Assembly (NCBI GenBank): GCA_963974445.1
Contig: CAXBDI010000002.1
Location: forward strand, 1-64,000
DNA: 64,000 nucleotides
Direction: 5' to 3'
Origin: JACKII01 sp963974445
Lineage (GTDB): Bacteria > Pseudomonadota > Alphaproteobacteria > Bin95
Under the pieces are notes generated by a model, which saw nothing but the letters and a program-made list of their open reading frames with translations, had not been told where the DNA came from and searched no databases. Of the stretch, positions 1 to 12,079 are shown piece by piece (positions within the stretch are counted from its first letter, which is position 1; every line of letters begins with the position of its first letter). The position numbers and the translations under genes were made by a program.

Positions 1-59
1 TGAATCGATTTGCCCTCTATGCGCCAGTAGAAAATCTCAAATGCGATTCCCCTGCCGGC

Positions 60-1685
60 TCAGGACGCGCCCAGCATCGCGGCGGCACGCGCGTCGGCGC
101 TTTCGACCGCCGGGCGTAGCGCCTGCTTGAAGACGGCGGGATGGCGCAGCAGGTAGAGGGCCAGCGCCAGGTCCTCGTCATGCGGCTCCAGCGCTGCCGG
201 GCAGGACGAGCGCAGCGAGGCCGCCAATGCCGCATCGACGCGGTCGTAACGCTTCCAACCCACGGCCTGCAGCGCATAGGCGTCGACGCTCGCCGACAGC
301 TTCGCCGGGCTATCCAGCGGCTGGCGGCTGGCGGTGCAGATGCTGGGCAGCACGCCTAGTCCATCCAACATATAGCCCGATGGCGCCTGCATGCGCGACC
401 AGGTGATGATCAACTCGCCGCCGTTCGGCATTTGGGCCAGGTTCTGCACCGTGCCCTTGCCATGGGTTGTGGTGCCGATGGCGACGGCGCGGCCGCGGTC
501 CTGCAGCGCGGCCGCCATTAACTCCGCAGCGGATGCGGACCGGCCATCGATCAGGATCGCCATCGGCACGTTGGCGGCGATCTGCCGGGCGTCCGCGATA
601 AATATGCTGTTGGAAGCGGGATGACGGCCAAAGGTGCTGATGACCAAGCCGTCGCTCAGAAACAGATCGGCGGCGAGCACTGCCTGATCCAGCAAGCCGC
701 CGGGATTGCCGCGCAAGTCCAGAACGATGCCGCGGACCCGCCTGGGCCCGGCGCTCAGGCGGCGGTATTCCCGCTCCAGATCGGCGGCGGTGTTCCGGTT
801 GAAGCTGGAGATGCGTATGATCGCCAGCCCTTCATCCATCCGTCCGACAACCGTCGCCGGCACGACATAGGCACGGCGGATGCGGATCGTCAGGGTCTGC
901 GGCGGCGCCGGGCGTTGCAGCGTCAGCACGGCCTCAGTGCCGATAGGGCCGCGCAGCTTCTCGACGACGTCGATAGCCTCCAGCCCGCCGAGCGGCTCAC
1001 CGTTCACGTGGGTCACCAGATCGCCGATTTGCAAACCCTGCTGCGCCGCCGGCGTTTCCGGAAGCACATCGACGACAGTCGTCTGGCCGTTCTCTGTCTT
1101 GATCGAGACGCCGATGCCGCTGAACCCTTCGCGCGATGCCCGCTGAGTGTTGGCGAAGCGCGCGCCGGTATAGCGGGAATACGGATCCAATTGTTGCACG
1201 ACCCCATCCATCACCGCCTGATACAGGTCTTCCGCCGGCATGGCTTGCAGCGCCGGCTCTGCCTGGTTGGCAGAGTCCATGAACTGAGCCGTCAACTCGG
1301 CCCAGCCGTCGCTATCGTGCGCGGCGGGCCGCCGGAAGCTCGCGAGCGTGCTGCCGCCGGCCATCAGGCTGACGGCGTTCGGCTGGTCCAGTAGACTAAG
1401 CCGGCTCGGCTCCTGCTGGGCCAGCAGGCTACGCATGCCGCTGACCGCCAGCGGTGCGATGTCCACTGGCTCGATATACCGCCCCTGAATATGCGCGAAG
1501 GCCTCCTCAAACAGATCCCGCGCCTCAACTTCGGAGAAGTTCTGCGAAAACTGTTGCGGCGTGCGGGTAGCGCAGGCGGCGAGCACCAAGGCCGCCACCG
1601 CAATTCCGACAAACCGCACTCCTGCCGCCACCGAATAGTGCAGCCGGAAGCGCGCCCAAAGAGGCGAAGTGCTATAATTCTGCAT
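60..1685 (-). CDS. S41 family C-terminal processing peptidase (lipoprotein)
   Basis: This 541-residue protein is a carboxyl-terminal processing protease of MEROPS family S41. Such enzymes cleave proteins at hydrophobic C-termini in the periplasm. The N-terminus has a basic/hydrophobic stretch ending in a lipobox (L-A-A-C, Cys38), so it is probably an outer- or inner-membrane lipoprotein. A PDZ domain lies at about residues 185-265 and the S41 core at about 270-450. The catalytic Ser is probably Ser385 (GRSASAAE) and the Lys is Lys410 (THGKGTVQ). Their 25-residue spacing matches Prc and plant CtpA. It is the last gene of the minus-strand block that starts with pyrB, 194 bp after rnr. It has a longer N-terminal helical region than minimal CtpA proteins. 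Family is clear; the substrate is unknown. Confidence 0.9.
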   Translation of the reverse strand: MQNYSTSPLWARFRLHYSVAAGVRFVGIAVAALVLAACATRTPQQFSQNFSEVEARDLFEEAFAHIQGRYIEPVDIAPLAVSGMRSLLAQQEPSRLSLLDQPNAVSLMAGGSTLASFRRPAAHDSDGWAELTAQFMDSANQAEPALQAMPAEDLYQAVMDGVVQQLDPYSRYTGARFANTQRASREGFSGIGVSIKTENGQTTVVDVLPETPAAQQGLQIGDLVTHVNGEPLGGLEAIDVVEKLRGPIGTEAVLTLQRPAPPQTLTIRIRRAYVVPATVVGRMDEGLAIIRISSFNRNTAADLEREYRRLSAGPRRVRGIVLDLRGNPGGLLDQAVLAADLFLSDGLVISTFGRHPASNSIFIADARQIAANVPMAILIDGRSASAAELMAAALQDRGRAVAIGTTTHGKGTVQNLAQMPNGGELIITWSRMQAPSGYMLDGLGVLPSICTASRQPLDSPAKLSASVDAYALQAVGWKRYDRVDAALAASLRSSCPAALEPHDEDLALALYLLRHPAVFKQALRPAVESADARAAAMLGAS

Positions 1686-1879
1686 GGTGAAATCAATAGC
1701 AGTTCCGGCAGCCGAATCCTAGCGGCGCAACAGCGAAGTGCAGGCGGATAAGCCGTTGGCCCATGCGCTCAACCGATCCGCGCACGCTGGCAATTTCATA
1801 GAAATTCAGGACGTTGCCGTAGATATTCCGGCACGGGCCGAGCCTGCGCCAGAGGCGCGCACGGCTGATCACATCTCGC

Positions 1880-4114
1880 TTATCGCCGTTTGCGCCCGCC
1901 GCCGCGCTTCGGTCCGCCCCCCGGCTTGCCCGGTGGGCGCTTCGACCCCGGGCGTTTCGCGGAAGGCCGCGACGGTTGCCGGGCGCCTTCGATGGCCGCG
2001 GCAAAGATCAGGCCGCCGCTGATCGGTTCGGCGGATTGCAGCACCACCTCGATCTCGTCGCCGAGGCGGAATTCCAGCCCGGTGCGCCGCCCGATCAGCA
2101 GATGCCGGCCCGGATCGACATCCCAGAAGTCGTCCGGCAACAAACCGCGCGGCACCAGCCCCTCCGCGCCAATCGCATCGATGCGCACGAAGACGCCCGC
2201 CTTGTGCACGCCCGAAATCCGCGCCTGGAACGTCTCGCCGATGTGGTTGGCCATGTAGGCCGCGGCAAAGCGCTCGTGCACCTGCCGCTCGGCGGCGGCG
2301 GCGCGGCGCTCGGTCATCGAGATATGCTCCGCCACCTTGTCGAGGCGGGCATGCTCCTCCCGCGGCAGACCGCCCTCGCCAAGCCCGAGGCTGGCGATCA
2401 GCGAGCGATGCACAATCAGGTCCGAATAACGCCGGATCGGCGAGGTAAAGTGAGCGTAGCGAGCCAGCGCCAGGCCGAAATGGCCAATATTCTCCGGATG
2501 GTAGACCGCCTGCGACTGCGCCCGCAGCACCAGCTCACTGACCAGCGCCGCATAGGGCGTGTCGGCTGCCTTGCGCACCAGATCGGAGAATTGCCGTGGC
2601 CTGGTGATGGCGCTGGCCGACGCCTTGATCCCCATCTCGCCCAGCACGCCAGTCAGGGATTCGATGCGCAGCGGGTCCGGCTTGTCATGGATGCGGAACA
2701 GACAGGGCGCCTGCCGGTCCACCAGGGTTTCCGCGGCGGCGACGTTTGCGGCGATCATAAAATCCTCGATCAGCCGGTGGCTGTCGAGGCGCGTGCGCGG
2801 CGTGACGGTCTGGATGCGCCGGCGCTCCTCGTCCATCTCGAACACCCGCTCCGCCATTTCCAGCTCCAGCGGGCCGCGGTGCGCCCGGGCCTTGGCGAGC
2901 AGGGCGTAGGCGGCGTAGAGCGGCTTAATCACTGGCTCCACCAACGGGCCGGTGCGGTCGTTGGGCTCGCCGTCGATAGCCGCCTGCACCTCCTCATAGA
3001 TCAGGCGAGCGGCCGACCGCATCAGGCCGCGCACGAAGCGGTGCTTGCGTTTGATGCCGTCGGCGTCGAAGTCCATCACCGCCGCCATGCAGGCCCGGTC
3101 GCCGTCGGGCCGTAGCGAGCAGAGGTCGTTGGAGAGCGCCTCCGGCAGCATCGGCACCACCCGGTCCGGGAAATAGACCGAGTTGCCGCGGCTCTCCGCC
3201 TCCTCATCCAGAGCGGAGCCAGGCCGCACATACCAGGCGACGTCGGCGATGGCGACGGTGATGCGCCAGCCGCCATCCTCCAACGGCTCCGCATGCACGG
3301 CGTCGTCGAAGTCGCGGGCGTCGGCGCCGTCGATGGTCACCAGCGGCAGGTGGCGCAAGTCAACCCGCCCGTCTGAAAGATCGACCGGTTGCGCCGCCTC
3401 GGCCTCGGCGACGGCCTCTTCGGGGAATTCGAAAGGGATATCGTGTTCGGCAATGGCCAGTGCGCTGATCGCGTTCGGCTCGTCCAGATGGCCGAGCACC
3501 TCGGAGATCGTTGCCGCCGGCACCGACCGCCGTCCCGGCTTGGCCGACGCCCAGACGATGGTGCCAGTGGCGGGCGCCGCCCTGCCGCCATCAATGCGGT
3601 AGTCGTTGCGGTCGCGCTTGTCGGCGGCGCGTAGGAATTTCGCACCCTCCTGCTCCGCCACCACCGCCAGAAAGCGGGCGGGGCCGGCCTTCAGATGCCG
3701 GATGACGTCGGCCTTGTAGCTATCCTCGCCCCGTTTGCTGAGCCGGGCCAGCACCTGTGATCCAACAGCCAGATCGCGTGTGCCACGGTCGCGGGCGTAG
3801 AACAGGATTTCCGGCGCCGCGCCCTCGCCGCGCCAATTCTGCGGTTCGGCGACCAGATCGCCATCGCCGTTGATTCGCACCACGTTGACCACCGTGACGC
3901 TGGGCAAAGCGCCAGGCGCGCCAACCTGTTTGCCGGGACCGCGCTCGATCAAGCCTGCCGCCTCCAAGTCACGTAGCGTATGTTTCAACTCAATGCGGGC
4001 ATTGCCTTTGACGCGGAAGGCGCGGGCCAGCTCGCGCTTGTCCAGCACCCGGCCGCTGTCGCGGATAAAGTCCAACACCTGATCGCGGGTCGGGGCGGCG
4101 GCGGGCGGCTTCAT
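1880..4114 (-). CDS. rnr: Ribonuclease R (RNB family 3'-5' exoribonuclease)
   Basis: A 744-residue RNase R, which degrades structured RNA processively from the 3' end and takes part in rRNA quality control. An N-terminal winged helix (about residues 8-60) is followed by cold-shock domains. The RNB catalytic domain is marked by the acidic cluster DARDFDDAV at about 265-273, which binds Mg2+. An S1 domain lies near 630-710, and a very basic Lys/Arg/Gly/Pro tail covers the last 30 residues. The start at 4114 gives a normal N-terminus. The gene lies only 22 bp downstream of topA on the same strand, so the two are probably co-transcribed, a common alphaproteobacterial arrangement. The 194 bp after the stop hold no gene that I can support. 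Confidence 0.96.
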   Translation of the reverse strand: MKPPAAAPTRDQVLDFIRDSGRVLDKRELARAFRVKGNARIELKHTLRDLEAAGLIERGPGKQVGAPGALPSVTVVNVVRINGDGDLVAEPQNWRGEGAAPEILFYARDRGTRDLAVGSQVLARLSKRGEDSYKADVIRHLKAGPARFLAVVAEQEGAKFLRAADKRDRNDYRIDGGRAAPATGTIVWASAKPGRRSVPAATISEVLGHLDEPNAISALAIAEHDIPFEFPEEAVAEAEAAQPVDLSDGRVDLRHLPLVTIDGADARDFDDAVHAEPLEDGGWRITVAIADVAWYVRPGSALDEEAESRGNSVYFPDRVVPMLPEALSNDLCSLRPDGDRACMAAVMDFDADGIKRKHRFVRGLMRSAARLIYEEVQAAIDGEPNDRTGPLVEPVIKPLYAAYALLAKARAHRGPLELEMAERVFEMDEERRRIQTVTPRTRLDSHRLIEDFMIAANVAAAETLVDRQAPCLFRIHDKPDPLRIESLTGVLGEMGIKASASAITRPRQFSDLVRKAADTPYAALVSELVLRAQSQAVYHPENIGHFGLALARYAHFTSPIRRYSDLIVHRSLIASLGLGEGGLPREEHARLDKVAEHISMTERRAAAAERQVHERFAAAYMANHIGETFQARISGVHKAGVFVRIDAIGAEGLVPRGLLPDDFWDVDPGRHLLIGRRTGLEFRLGDEIEVVLQSAEPISGGLIFAAAIEGARQPSRPSAKRPGSKRPPGKPGGGPKRGGGRKRR

Positions 4115-4136
4115 GGGAGGTGCGCGAAGGCGAGGC

Positions 4137-6773
<2,637 letters not shown>

Positions 6774-6803
6774 TTGACATCCCAATTCGACGCTTATGGC
6801 CGC

Positions 6804-7886
6804 TCAACGCAACGAAACATACTGACCCGGATGGCGTTCCAGCCGTCCGTCGAGTTCCAGTTCTGCGAGGGTTCGTGCCACCTCAACGCTGGACAAGTGG
6901 CACTGACGGCAGAGTTCGTCAACGGTGACGGGTGTAGCGCCCAAGGCTTGCAGCAGGCGCGAGGCATGATCGTCCGCCGCATCCAGCGGCTCGTCATCGG
7001 CCGATTCCGGACGGTTGGGCAGCCGGTCGGCATAGCCGTAGAGCGGCGGTCGCTCGTTCGCGGCGGCAAAGGCCGGCAGCACTGCCAGCACGTCCGCCGC
7101 TGTCTCGATAAAGGTCGCGCCGGCGCGCAGCAACTGGTTCGGCCCGGCGGCGCGCGGGTCGATGGGTGAGCCGGGCACGGCGCATAACTCCCGCCCCTCC
7201 TCCAGCGCATAACGGGCGGTGATCAGCGAGCCAGAGCGCTGTGCCGCCTCCACCACCACCACTGCCAACGAAAGGCCGACGATGATGCGGTTGCGCCGCG
7301 GAAACAACTCGGCACGCGTCTCGGTGCCGAGCGGCATCTCGCTCACCAAAACGCCGGCGGGCAGGATCGACTCGGCCAGCCGCGCATGCTCCGCCGGGTA
7401 GATTTTGTCGAGCCCGCCGGCCATCACCGCGATCGTACCGGTGGTGAGCGCGCCCCGGTGGGCGCCGCCGTCGATGCCGCGGGCCAGGCCGGAGACGATC
7501 ACAAGGTCGTGAAGACCCAATTCTTTCGCCAGGCCCTCGGCAAGACGTGCCCCCGCCGCCGATGCGTTGCGCGCACCGACAATGGCGACCGCGCGCTTTT
7601 GCAAGGCCGGCAGGTGGCCGACGACCGACAGCACCGGCGGCGGCGCGGCAGAGTTGGCCAGCAGGTCGGGATAGTCCGGGTCGCCCAGCAGCAGGAACCG
7701 GCCGCCCATCGCCTTTAGGCCTTTGCCCTCCGCGACGATCCGGTCCATCGCAATCGGCTTCCAGTCATCGCCCAGCCGCTGGCGCAGGTAGGCGGTGCGC
7801 TTCAATACCTCCTCTGCCGAGCCGAACCGCTCAATCAGGCTGCAGAAGCGTTTCGGGCCGATGCCGTGGCTGCGCGCCAACTGCAA
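6804..7886 (-). CDS. dprA: DNA-processing protein DprA (Smf)
   Basis: DprA protects incoming single-stranded DNA and loads RecA during natural transformation; it is widely kept in bacteria not known to be competent. The Rossmann-like core shows VAIVGARNAS and VVSGLARGIDGGAH. A C-terminal winged helix (about residues 300-360) is present. The annotated start is a TTG. The same frame is open further upstream for about 16 codons and still looks like family sequence (DERRARLQLARS), but it contains no ATG or GTG. The true start could be a CTG near 7913. The gene is tightly packed before topA, 30 bp apart. Confidence 0.92.
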   Translation of the reverse strand: MQLARSHGIGPKRFCSLIERFGSAEEVLKRTAYLRQRLGDDWKPIAMDRIVAEGKGLKAMGGRFLLLGDPDYPDLLANSAAPPPVLSVVGHLPALQKRAVAIVGARNASAAGARLAEGLAKELGLHDLVIVSGLARGIDGGAHRGALTTGTIAVMAGGLDKIYPAEHARLAESILPAGVLVSEMPLGTETRAELFPRRNRIIVGLSLAVVVVEAAQRSGSLITARYALEEGRELCAVPGSPIDPRAAGPNQLLRAGATFIETAADVLAVLPAFAAANERPPLYGYADRLPNRPESADDEPLDAADDHASRLLQALGATPVTVDELCRQCHLSSVEVARTLAELELDGRLERHPGQYVSLR

Positions 7887-8036
7887 CCGGGCCCGCCGCT
7901 CGTCCAGATCGGTCGCGTGCTCGATAATCGGAACTCTCCATCAGCCGCCCCGAGGGTTCAGGACGCCTTAACGAAGATTAATGTCCGTTCAAATTGGTTA
8001 ATGAGAGACTAACGAAACAGCGAAGCATCCTCGCCG

Positions 8037-8651
8037 CTATTTGCCTTTGCCGATCCGCGGCTCCTCGCCCTTCAGCAGGCGGCGGATATTGGTGTAGTGG
8101 CGCGCGATCACCACCAGGGCGATGAAAATGGCCACGTCGCGGATTTGCGGCAGACCGATGAAATGCGCTGCTATCGGCGCGGCAACGACCGCCAGCAAGG
8201 ACGCCAGCGACGAGAAGCGGAACAGCACCGCCACCGCAAGCCAGGTCGCACACGCGACAGCGCCGACCGCCGGGCCCAGTGCCAGCAGGACACCCAAGGT
8301 CGTCGCAACGCCCTTGCCGCCCCTGAAGCGCAGCCAGACCGGGAAGCAATGGCCCAGCACCGCGCCGGCGGCGGCGAACACCGCCATGTCCGGCCCGAAC
8401 CGCCAGGCGATCAGCACCGCCACCGCCCCCTTGCCGGCATCCAGCAGCACCACGGCCAGCGCCAACGGCTTGTTGCCGGTGCGCAGCACGTTGGTCGCAC
8501 CGATGCTGCCGCTGCCGATGCTGCGGACATCGCCGAGGCCGGCCATCCGGGTCAGCAGCAGGCCGAACGGGATCGAGCCCAGCAGGTACGCCAGCACGAG
8601 TCCGGCATAGAACGGCCATTGATAGCTTATGTCGCCCAAGAGATCAGGCAT
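8037..8651 (-). CDS. plsY: Glycerol-3-phosphate acyltransferase PlsY
   Basis: A 204-residue integral membrane protein that transfers an acyl group from acyl-phosphate to glycerol-3-phosphate, the first step of phospholipid synthesis. The family motifs are clear: AYLLGSIPFGLLL, SIGSGSIGATNVLRTGN (glycerol-3-phosphate/acyl-phosphate loops) and FRGGKGVATTLG. Five or so hydrophobic segments are seen, with a short charged tail. It is in line with pyrB-pyrC upstream and dprA downstream. This is a frequent alphaproteobacterial order that implies one long transcript. The 150 bp between it and dprA hold only TTAA-rich sequence. Confidence 0.96.
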   Translation of the reverse strand: MPDLLGDISYQWPFYAGLVLAYLLGSIPFGLLLTRMAGLGDVRSIGSGSIGATNVLRTGNKPLALAVVLLDAGKGAVAVLIAWRFGPDMAVFAAAGAVLGHCFPVWLRFRGGKGVATTLGVLLALGPAVGAVACATWLAVAVLFRFSSLASLLAVVAAPIAAHFIGLPQIRDVAIFIALVVIARHYTNIRRLLKGEEPRIGKGK

Positions 8652-8705
8652 CGCCGTTCAGTCCTCTTTCGTCCCGAGACAACCGGGCAGCTGCCACGCC
8701 GCAGC

Positions 8706-9998
8706 CTACGCTTCCGGCACCTGGTAGACGATACGGCCATCGACGACGGTCATGCGCACCTGGCCCTGCACCGGGCGGCCATCATAGGGCGCGTTCTTGG
8801 ACTTGCCGACGCCGCCTTTCACGTCCAACCGCCAAGGGCGGTCCAGGTCGAAGATCACCAGATCCGCCGGCTTGCCCACGGCGAGCGTGCCGAGCGGCAA
8901 GCCCAGCAGCTTCGCCGGCGCCGCCGTCATCTTCTCCAGCACCTGCATCAAGGATAATGCGCCGCTGTGCACCAGTTCCAGCGCCAGCGGAAGCAGCGTC
9001 TCGACGCCGACCATGCCCGGCTCGGCCTGGGCGAAGGGGATGCGCTTCGACTCCTGGTCGTGCGGAGCGTGGTCGGAGGCGATGACGTCGATGGTGCCGT
9101 CGCGCAGCGCCTCGACCACCGCCAGCCGGTCCGGCTCCGCCCGCAGCGGCGGTGAGACCTTCGCGAACGTGCGGTATCCCTGTACCTCCAACTCGTTCAG
9201 CGCGAAATAGGGTGGAGCAGTGTCGGCGGTGACGCGCAAGCCCTCCGCCTTGGCGCGGCGAATCACCGCCAACCCCTCGGCGGTCGAGAGGTGGGCCGCG
9301 TGATAACGGCCGCCGGTCAGCGCTACCAGCCGCCGGTCGCGCTCCAGCAGCATCGACTCCGCGGCGGGCGGGATACCGACGAGGCCGAGCCGGGTCGCCA
9401 ACTCGCCCTCGTTCATGTGCCCGCCGTGAGAGAGGTCCGGGTCTTCCGGGTGCTGGATCAGCAGGGCGTCGAAGGCTTTGGCGTAGGAAAGGGCGTTGCG
9501 CATCACCTGCGCGTTCCGCACCGCGCGCAGGCCGTCCGTGAAGGCCAGGGCGCCAGCCTCGCGCAATAGCCCCATCTCGACCAATTGCTTGCCGGCAAGG
9601 CCCTTGGTGACGGCGCCATAGACGAAAATCTTCACCAGCTTCACTTCGCGGGCCCGTCTGGCAACAAACTCGACGACGGCGACATCGTCAATCACCGGGT
9701 CGGTGTTCGGCAAGCCGACCAGGGCCGTGATGCCGCCGGCCGCGGCGGCGCGAGAGATGCTGTCCAGCGTCTCCTTATGCTCCTGCCCCGGCTCACGGAA
9801 CTGAGTGCGCATATCGACGAGGCCGGGCGCCAGGCAATGGCCGCGGCAATCGATCCACTCGATATCAGGAGAGAGTTGATCCGGGCGGATGTGCGGACCG
9901 ACATCGGCGATAGCCTCGTCGATAACCAGCAGGCCGCCGGTCTGGTCCATGCCACTCGCCGGGTCGAGCAGCCGGGCGTTGACGAAGGCGCAGCGCAT
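8706..9998 (-). CDS. pyrC: Dihydroorotase-like protein, pyrB-linked, lacking the HxH metal site
   Basis: This 430-residue amidohydrolase is related to dihydroorotase, the third pyrimidine enzyme, and is encoded directly after pyrB with a one-base TGATG overlap. It keeps several family motifs: HPEDPDLSHGGHMNEG, HLSTAEG and SDHAPHDQESK. In the first metal motif, however, the usual D-x-H-x-H-x-R reads D-M-R-T-Q-F-R, with Arg64 and Gln66 in place of both histidines. Proteins of this type beside pyrB include catalytically dead partners of aspartate carbamoyltransferase (PyrC'/PyrX in Pseudomonas). This copy may therefore be a structural subunit, with the true dihydroorotase elsewhere. The family is certain; the activity is doubtful. 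Confidence 0.85.
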   Translation of the reverse strand: MRCAFVNARLLDPASGMDQTGGLLVIDEAIADVGPHIRPDQLSPDIEWIDCRGHCLAPGLVDMRTQFREPGQEHKETLDSISRAAAAGGITALVGLPNTDPVIDDVAVVEFVARRAREVKLVKIFVYGAVTKGLAGKQLVEMGLLREAGALAFTDGLRAVRNAQVMRNALSYAKAFDALLIQHPEDPDLSHGGHMNEGELATRLGLVGIPPAAESMLLERDRRLVALTGGRYHAAHLSTAEGLAVIRRAKAEGLRVTADTAPPYFALNELEVQGYRTFAKVSPPLRAEPDRLAVVEALRDGTIDVIASDHAPHDQESKRIPFAQAEPGMVGVETLLPLALELVHSGALSLMQVLEKMTAAPAKLLGLPLGTLAVGKPADLVIFDLDRPWRLDVKGGVGKSKNAPYDGRPVQGQVRMTVVDGRIVYQVPEA

Positions 9999-10984
9999 CA
10001 GGACGAGCCCCCCGCCGCGGTTTCATCTTCGGCATTCGCCACCAGGTTGCGGGTCAGCAGGTCGAGGCAGGCCATGCGCACCGCCACCCCCATCTCCACC
10101 TGCTCCGGTATGACCGAGCGGTTGATGTCGTCGGCCACGTCCGAATCGATCTCGATGCCGCGATTCATCGGCCCCGGGTGCATGATCAAGGCGTCGGGCT
10201 TGGCGGCGCGCAGCTTCTCCGCATCCAGGCCGAAATAGCGGAAATATTCCCGCTGCGAGGGGAACAGAGAGCCCTGCATGCGCTCGGTCTGAATGCGCAG
10301 CATCATGACGATATCCACGTCTTTCAGGCCCGCCGCCATGTCGTTGTAGACCTCGACGCCCAGCCGATCCGCATCCGCCGGCACCAGGGTTGGCGGTGCT
10401 ACGATGCGCACATAGGCGCCCATGGTTTGCAGCAGCAGGATGTTGGAGCGCGCAACGCGGCTGTGCGCGATGTCGCCGCAGATCGCCACGTTCAGCCCGG
10501 CCAGCCGGCCCAGCCGGCGGCGGATCGTCAGCGCGTCGAGCAGCGCCTGCGTCGGGTGCTCATGCCAGCCATCGCCGGCGTTGATCACCGAACACTCGAC
10601 CTTCTCGGAGATCAGTTGCACCGCGCCGGAATAGGGGTGGCGCACGATGAGCACATCCGGGTGCATGGCGTTCAGGGTCATGGCGGTATCCAGCAGCGTC
10701 TCGCCCTTGTTGATGGCGCTCGCCTCGACCGCGATGTTGATCACGTCCGCCCCCAGCCGCTTGCCCGCCAGCTCGAACGAGGTGCGGGTGCGGGTCGAGC
10801 TTTCGAAGAACACGTTGATGACCGTGCGCCCACGCAGATCGCTGCGCTTCTTATCTCGCCCGCGGTTCAACGCGACATAGCTCTCGGACAGATCGAGAAT
10901 GGTGGAGATGGCACCGGGACCCATGCCCTCGATGCCAAGAATATGCTGATGCGGGAATACGATGTCGGCCATAAAGTCAGCCAT
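9998..10984 (-). CDS. pyrB: Aspartate carbamoyltransferase catalytic subunit
   Basis: PyrB joins carbamoyl phosphate to aspartate, the committed step of pyrimidine synthesis. The 328-residue length is normal. The carbamoyl-phosphate loop reads FFESSTRTRTSFE at about residue 55, and HPTQALLD and MHPGPMNRG are present. The protein could start at Met1 or Met5. It is first in the minus-strand run pyrB-pyrC-plsY-dprA-topA-rnr, and its stop overlaps the pyrC start by one base. No pyrI-type regulatory subunit is seen next to it, which fits the idea that the adjacent dihydroorotase-like protein supports the complex. Confidence 0.96.
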   Translation of the reverse strand: MADFMADIVFPHQHILGIEGMGPGAISTILDLSESYVALNRGRDKKRSDLRGRTVINVFFESSTRTRTSFELAGKRLGADVINIAVEASAINKGETLLDTAMTLNAMHPDVLIVRHPYSGAVQLISEKVECSVINAGDGWHEHPTQALLDALTIRRRLGRLAGLNVAICGDIAHSRVARSNILLLQTMGAYVRIVAPPTLVPADADRLGVEVYNDMAAGLKDVDIVMMLRIQTERMQGSLFPSQREYFRYFGLDAEKLRAAKPDALIMHPGPMNRGIEIDSDVADDINRSVIPEQVEMGVAVRMACLDLLTRNLVANAEDETAAGGSS

Positions 10985-11091
10985 GTACCCGCGAGTCGGA
11001 AAGGGGGCAAGCCCGCCATGCCGTGTCTGTGCCGACCACTATGCCACGAGGGTTAAGGCGATACTCGGGCAATCTTGCCGATCGGAAGCAA

Positions 11092-11119
11092 AAGCCCGGC
11101 AGCGTGGGCTGCCGGGCTT
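11092..11119 (-). terminator. Rho-independent terminator after the PEP-CTERM gene
   Basis: An 11-bp perfect stem (AAGCCCGGCAG / CTGCCGGGCTT) with a 6-base loop is followed, reading on the minus strand, by TTTTGCTT. It lies 62 bp past the stop of the PEP-CTERM gene and before pyrB. It should therefore insulate the pyr operon from the sigma-54-driven surface-protein gene. Confidence 0.85.
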
Positions 11120-11181
11120 AGAAGAAACTTGCCGTTATGCGTGGTTATAGAACGATACCGCGCAACGGCAGAAGGCTTACG

Positions 11182-12021
11182 CTACCGGAAACGGCGGCGC
11201 ACAAAGCCCAGAGCGATCAGGCCGCCGGCAAGCAGCGCAATCGGAGCCGGCGTCGGTATCGGCGTCGGGTTGGTGACCGAACCGCCGGCCGCGCCGATGA
11301 TGATGGCGTTGTTGGTCGCGTTGGACGTACCGAACACCGACAACCCGCCAAAGTTATCAAAGCGGTTGTGGTAGGGGCCGGAGCCCAGATCGGCGTTCGT
11401 CAGGCCGGGAAACGCAGCGTTGCCCGCTGCGGTAAGATTAATGCCAGTGGTGAATTCACCTGTAACCGTTAGTCCGGGGAGCAGCGAAGCCACCCAGCCA
11501 TAGCCGTTCGACTGGCTGAACAGGCCGCCGCCATTGCCCAGGAAGGTGTCGATCACGGCCGCGTTGGCGGTAAAGATCGCCAATTCGGCCGCGGTGGTGC
11601 CGCCGGGAACATTGCTGGCGGAATCCATCATGATGATGCCGACATTGTTGACGTTGACGCCGCCGGAACCGTCAAAAAAGGCAGTCAGATCGGCGACGCC
11701 ATCGACATTCTGGAACGTCCAACCCGCGCCCGGCAAAGACGACAGGCCGAACGCCGACGTGGCCGCATTCTGCGCCGTGCTGCCGGTGCTGCCGAGATTG
11801 GCTACCACCATATTCGTGGTGGTCAGGCTCGGTGCGCCCGCCAGGTTCTCGATCGCGCGTTGCATGAAGAACCAACCGTCTTGATTGACGCCTGCATTCA
11901 CGAACCCATGATCGTCGGCGTCGGTGCCGGAGAGAATAAACGGACCGGCATACGCGGCGCCGCTGAACAATGCCGCTGCCACGGTAGTAGCGGACAGCAG
12001 GCTTTTGATTGCAAACTTCAT
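11182..12021 (-). CDS. PEP-CTERM sorting domain protein (secreted/surface)
   Basis: A 279-residue exported protein. Residues 1-25 form a signal peptide (hydrophobic core, cleavage after AYA). The C-terminus is a PEP-CTERM-type sorting signal: a proline motif (PTPAP), a hydrophobic segment of about 17 residues and a terminal RRRFR cluster. Exosortase/EpsH systems recognise such tails and release the protein, often into an exopolysaccharide matrix. The mature part is rich in Gly, Asn, Ala and Thr and has almost no Cys. Its middle (MMDSASN, LGNGGGLFSQSNGYGW) faintly recalls a glutamine-amidotransferase-like fold, which I cannot confirm. A strong GAGGAGGT ribosome site lies seven bases before the ATG. 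It has its own terminator and a sigma-54 promoter. No exosortase gene is in the window. Confidence 0.85.
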   Translation of the reverse strand: MKFAIKSLLSATTVAAALFSGAAYAGPFILSGTDADDHGFVNAGVNQDGWFFMQRAIENLAGAPSLTTTNMVVANLGSTGSTAQNAATSAFGLSSLPGAGWTFQNVDGVADLTAFFDGSGGVNVNNVGIIMMDSASNVPGGTTAAELAIFTANAAVIDTFLGNGGGLFSQSNGYGWVASLLPGLTVTGEFTTGINLTAAGNAAFPGLTNADLGSGPYHNRFDNFGGLSVFGTSNATNNAIIIGAAGGSVTNPTPIPTPAPIALLAGGLIALGFVRRRFR

Positions 12022-12079
12022 TTTTCGACCTCCTCAGTTAATATACAGGCATAACAACTATTGCCATGCTTCACCTCCC

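Noticed and set aside
7965..8005. TTAA-N6-TTAA sequence resembling a CtrA site between plsY and dprA
   Set aside because: CtrA sites need TTAA-N7-TTAAC; the spacing here is six and the position is in the 3' region of plsY. Not reported as a site.
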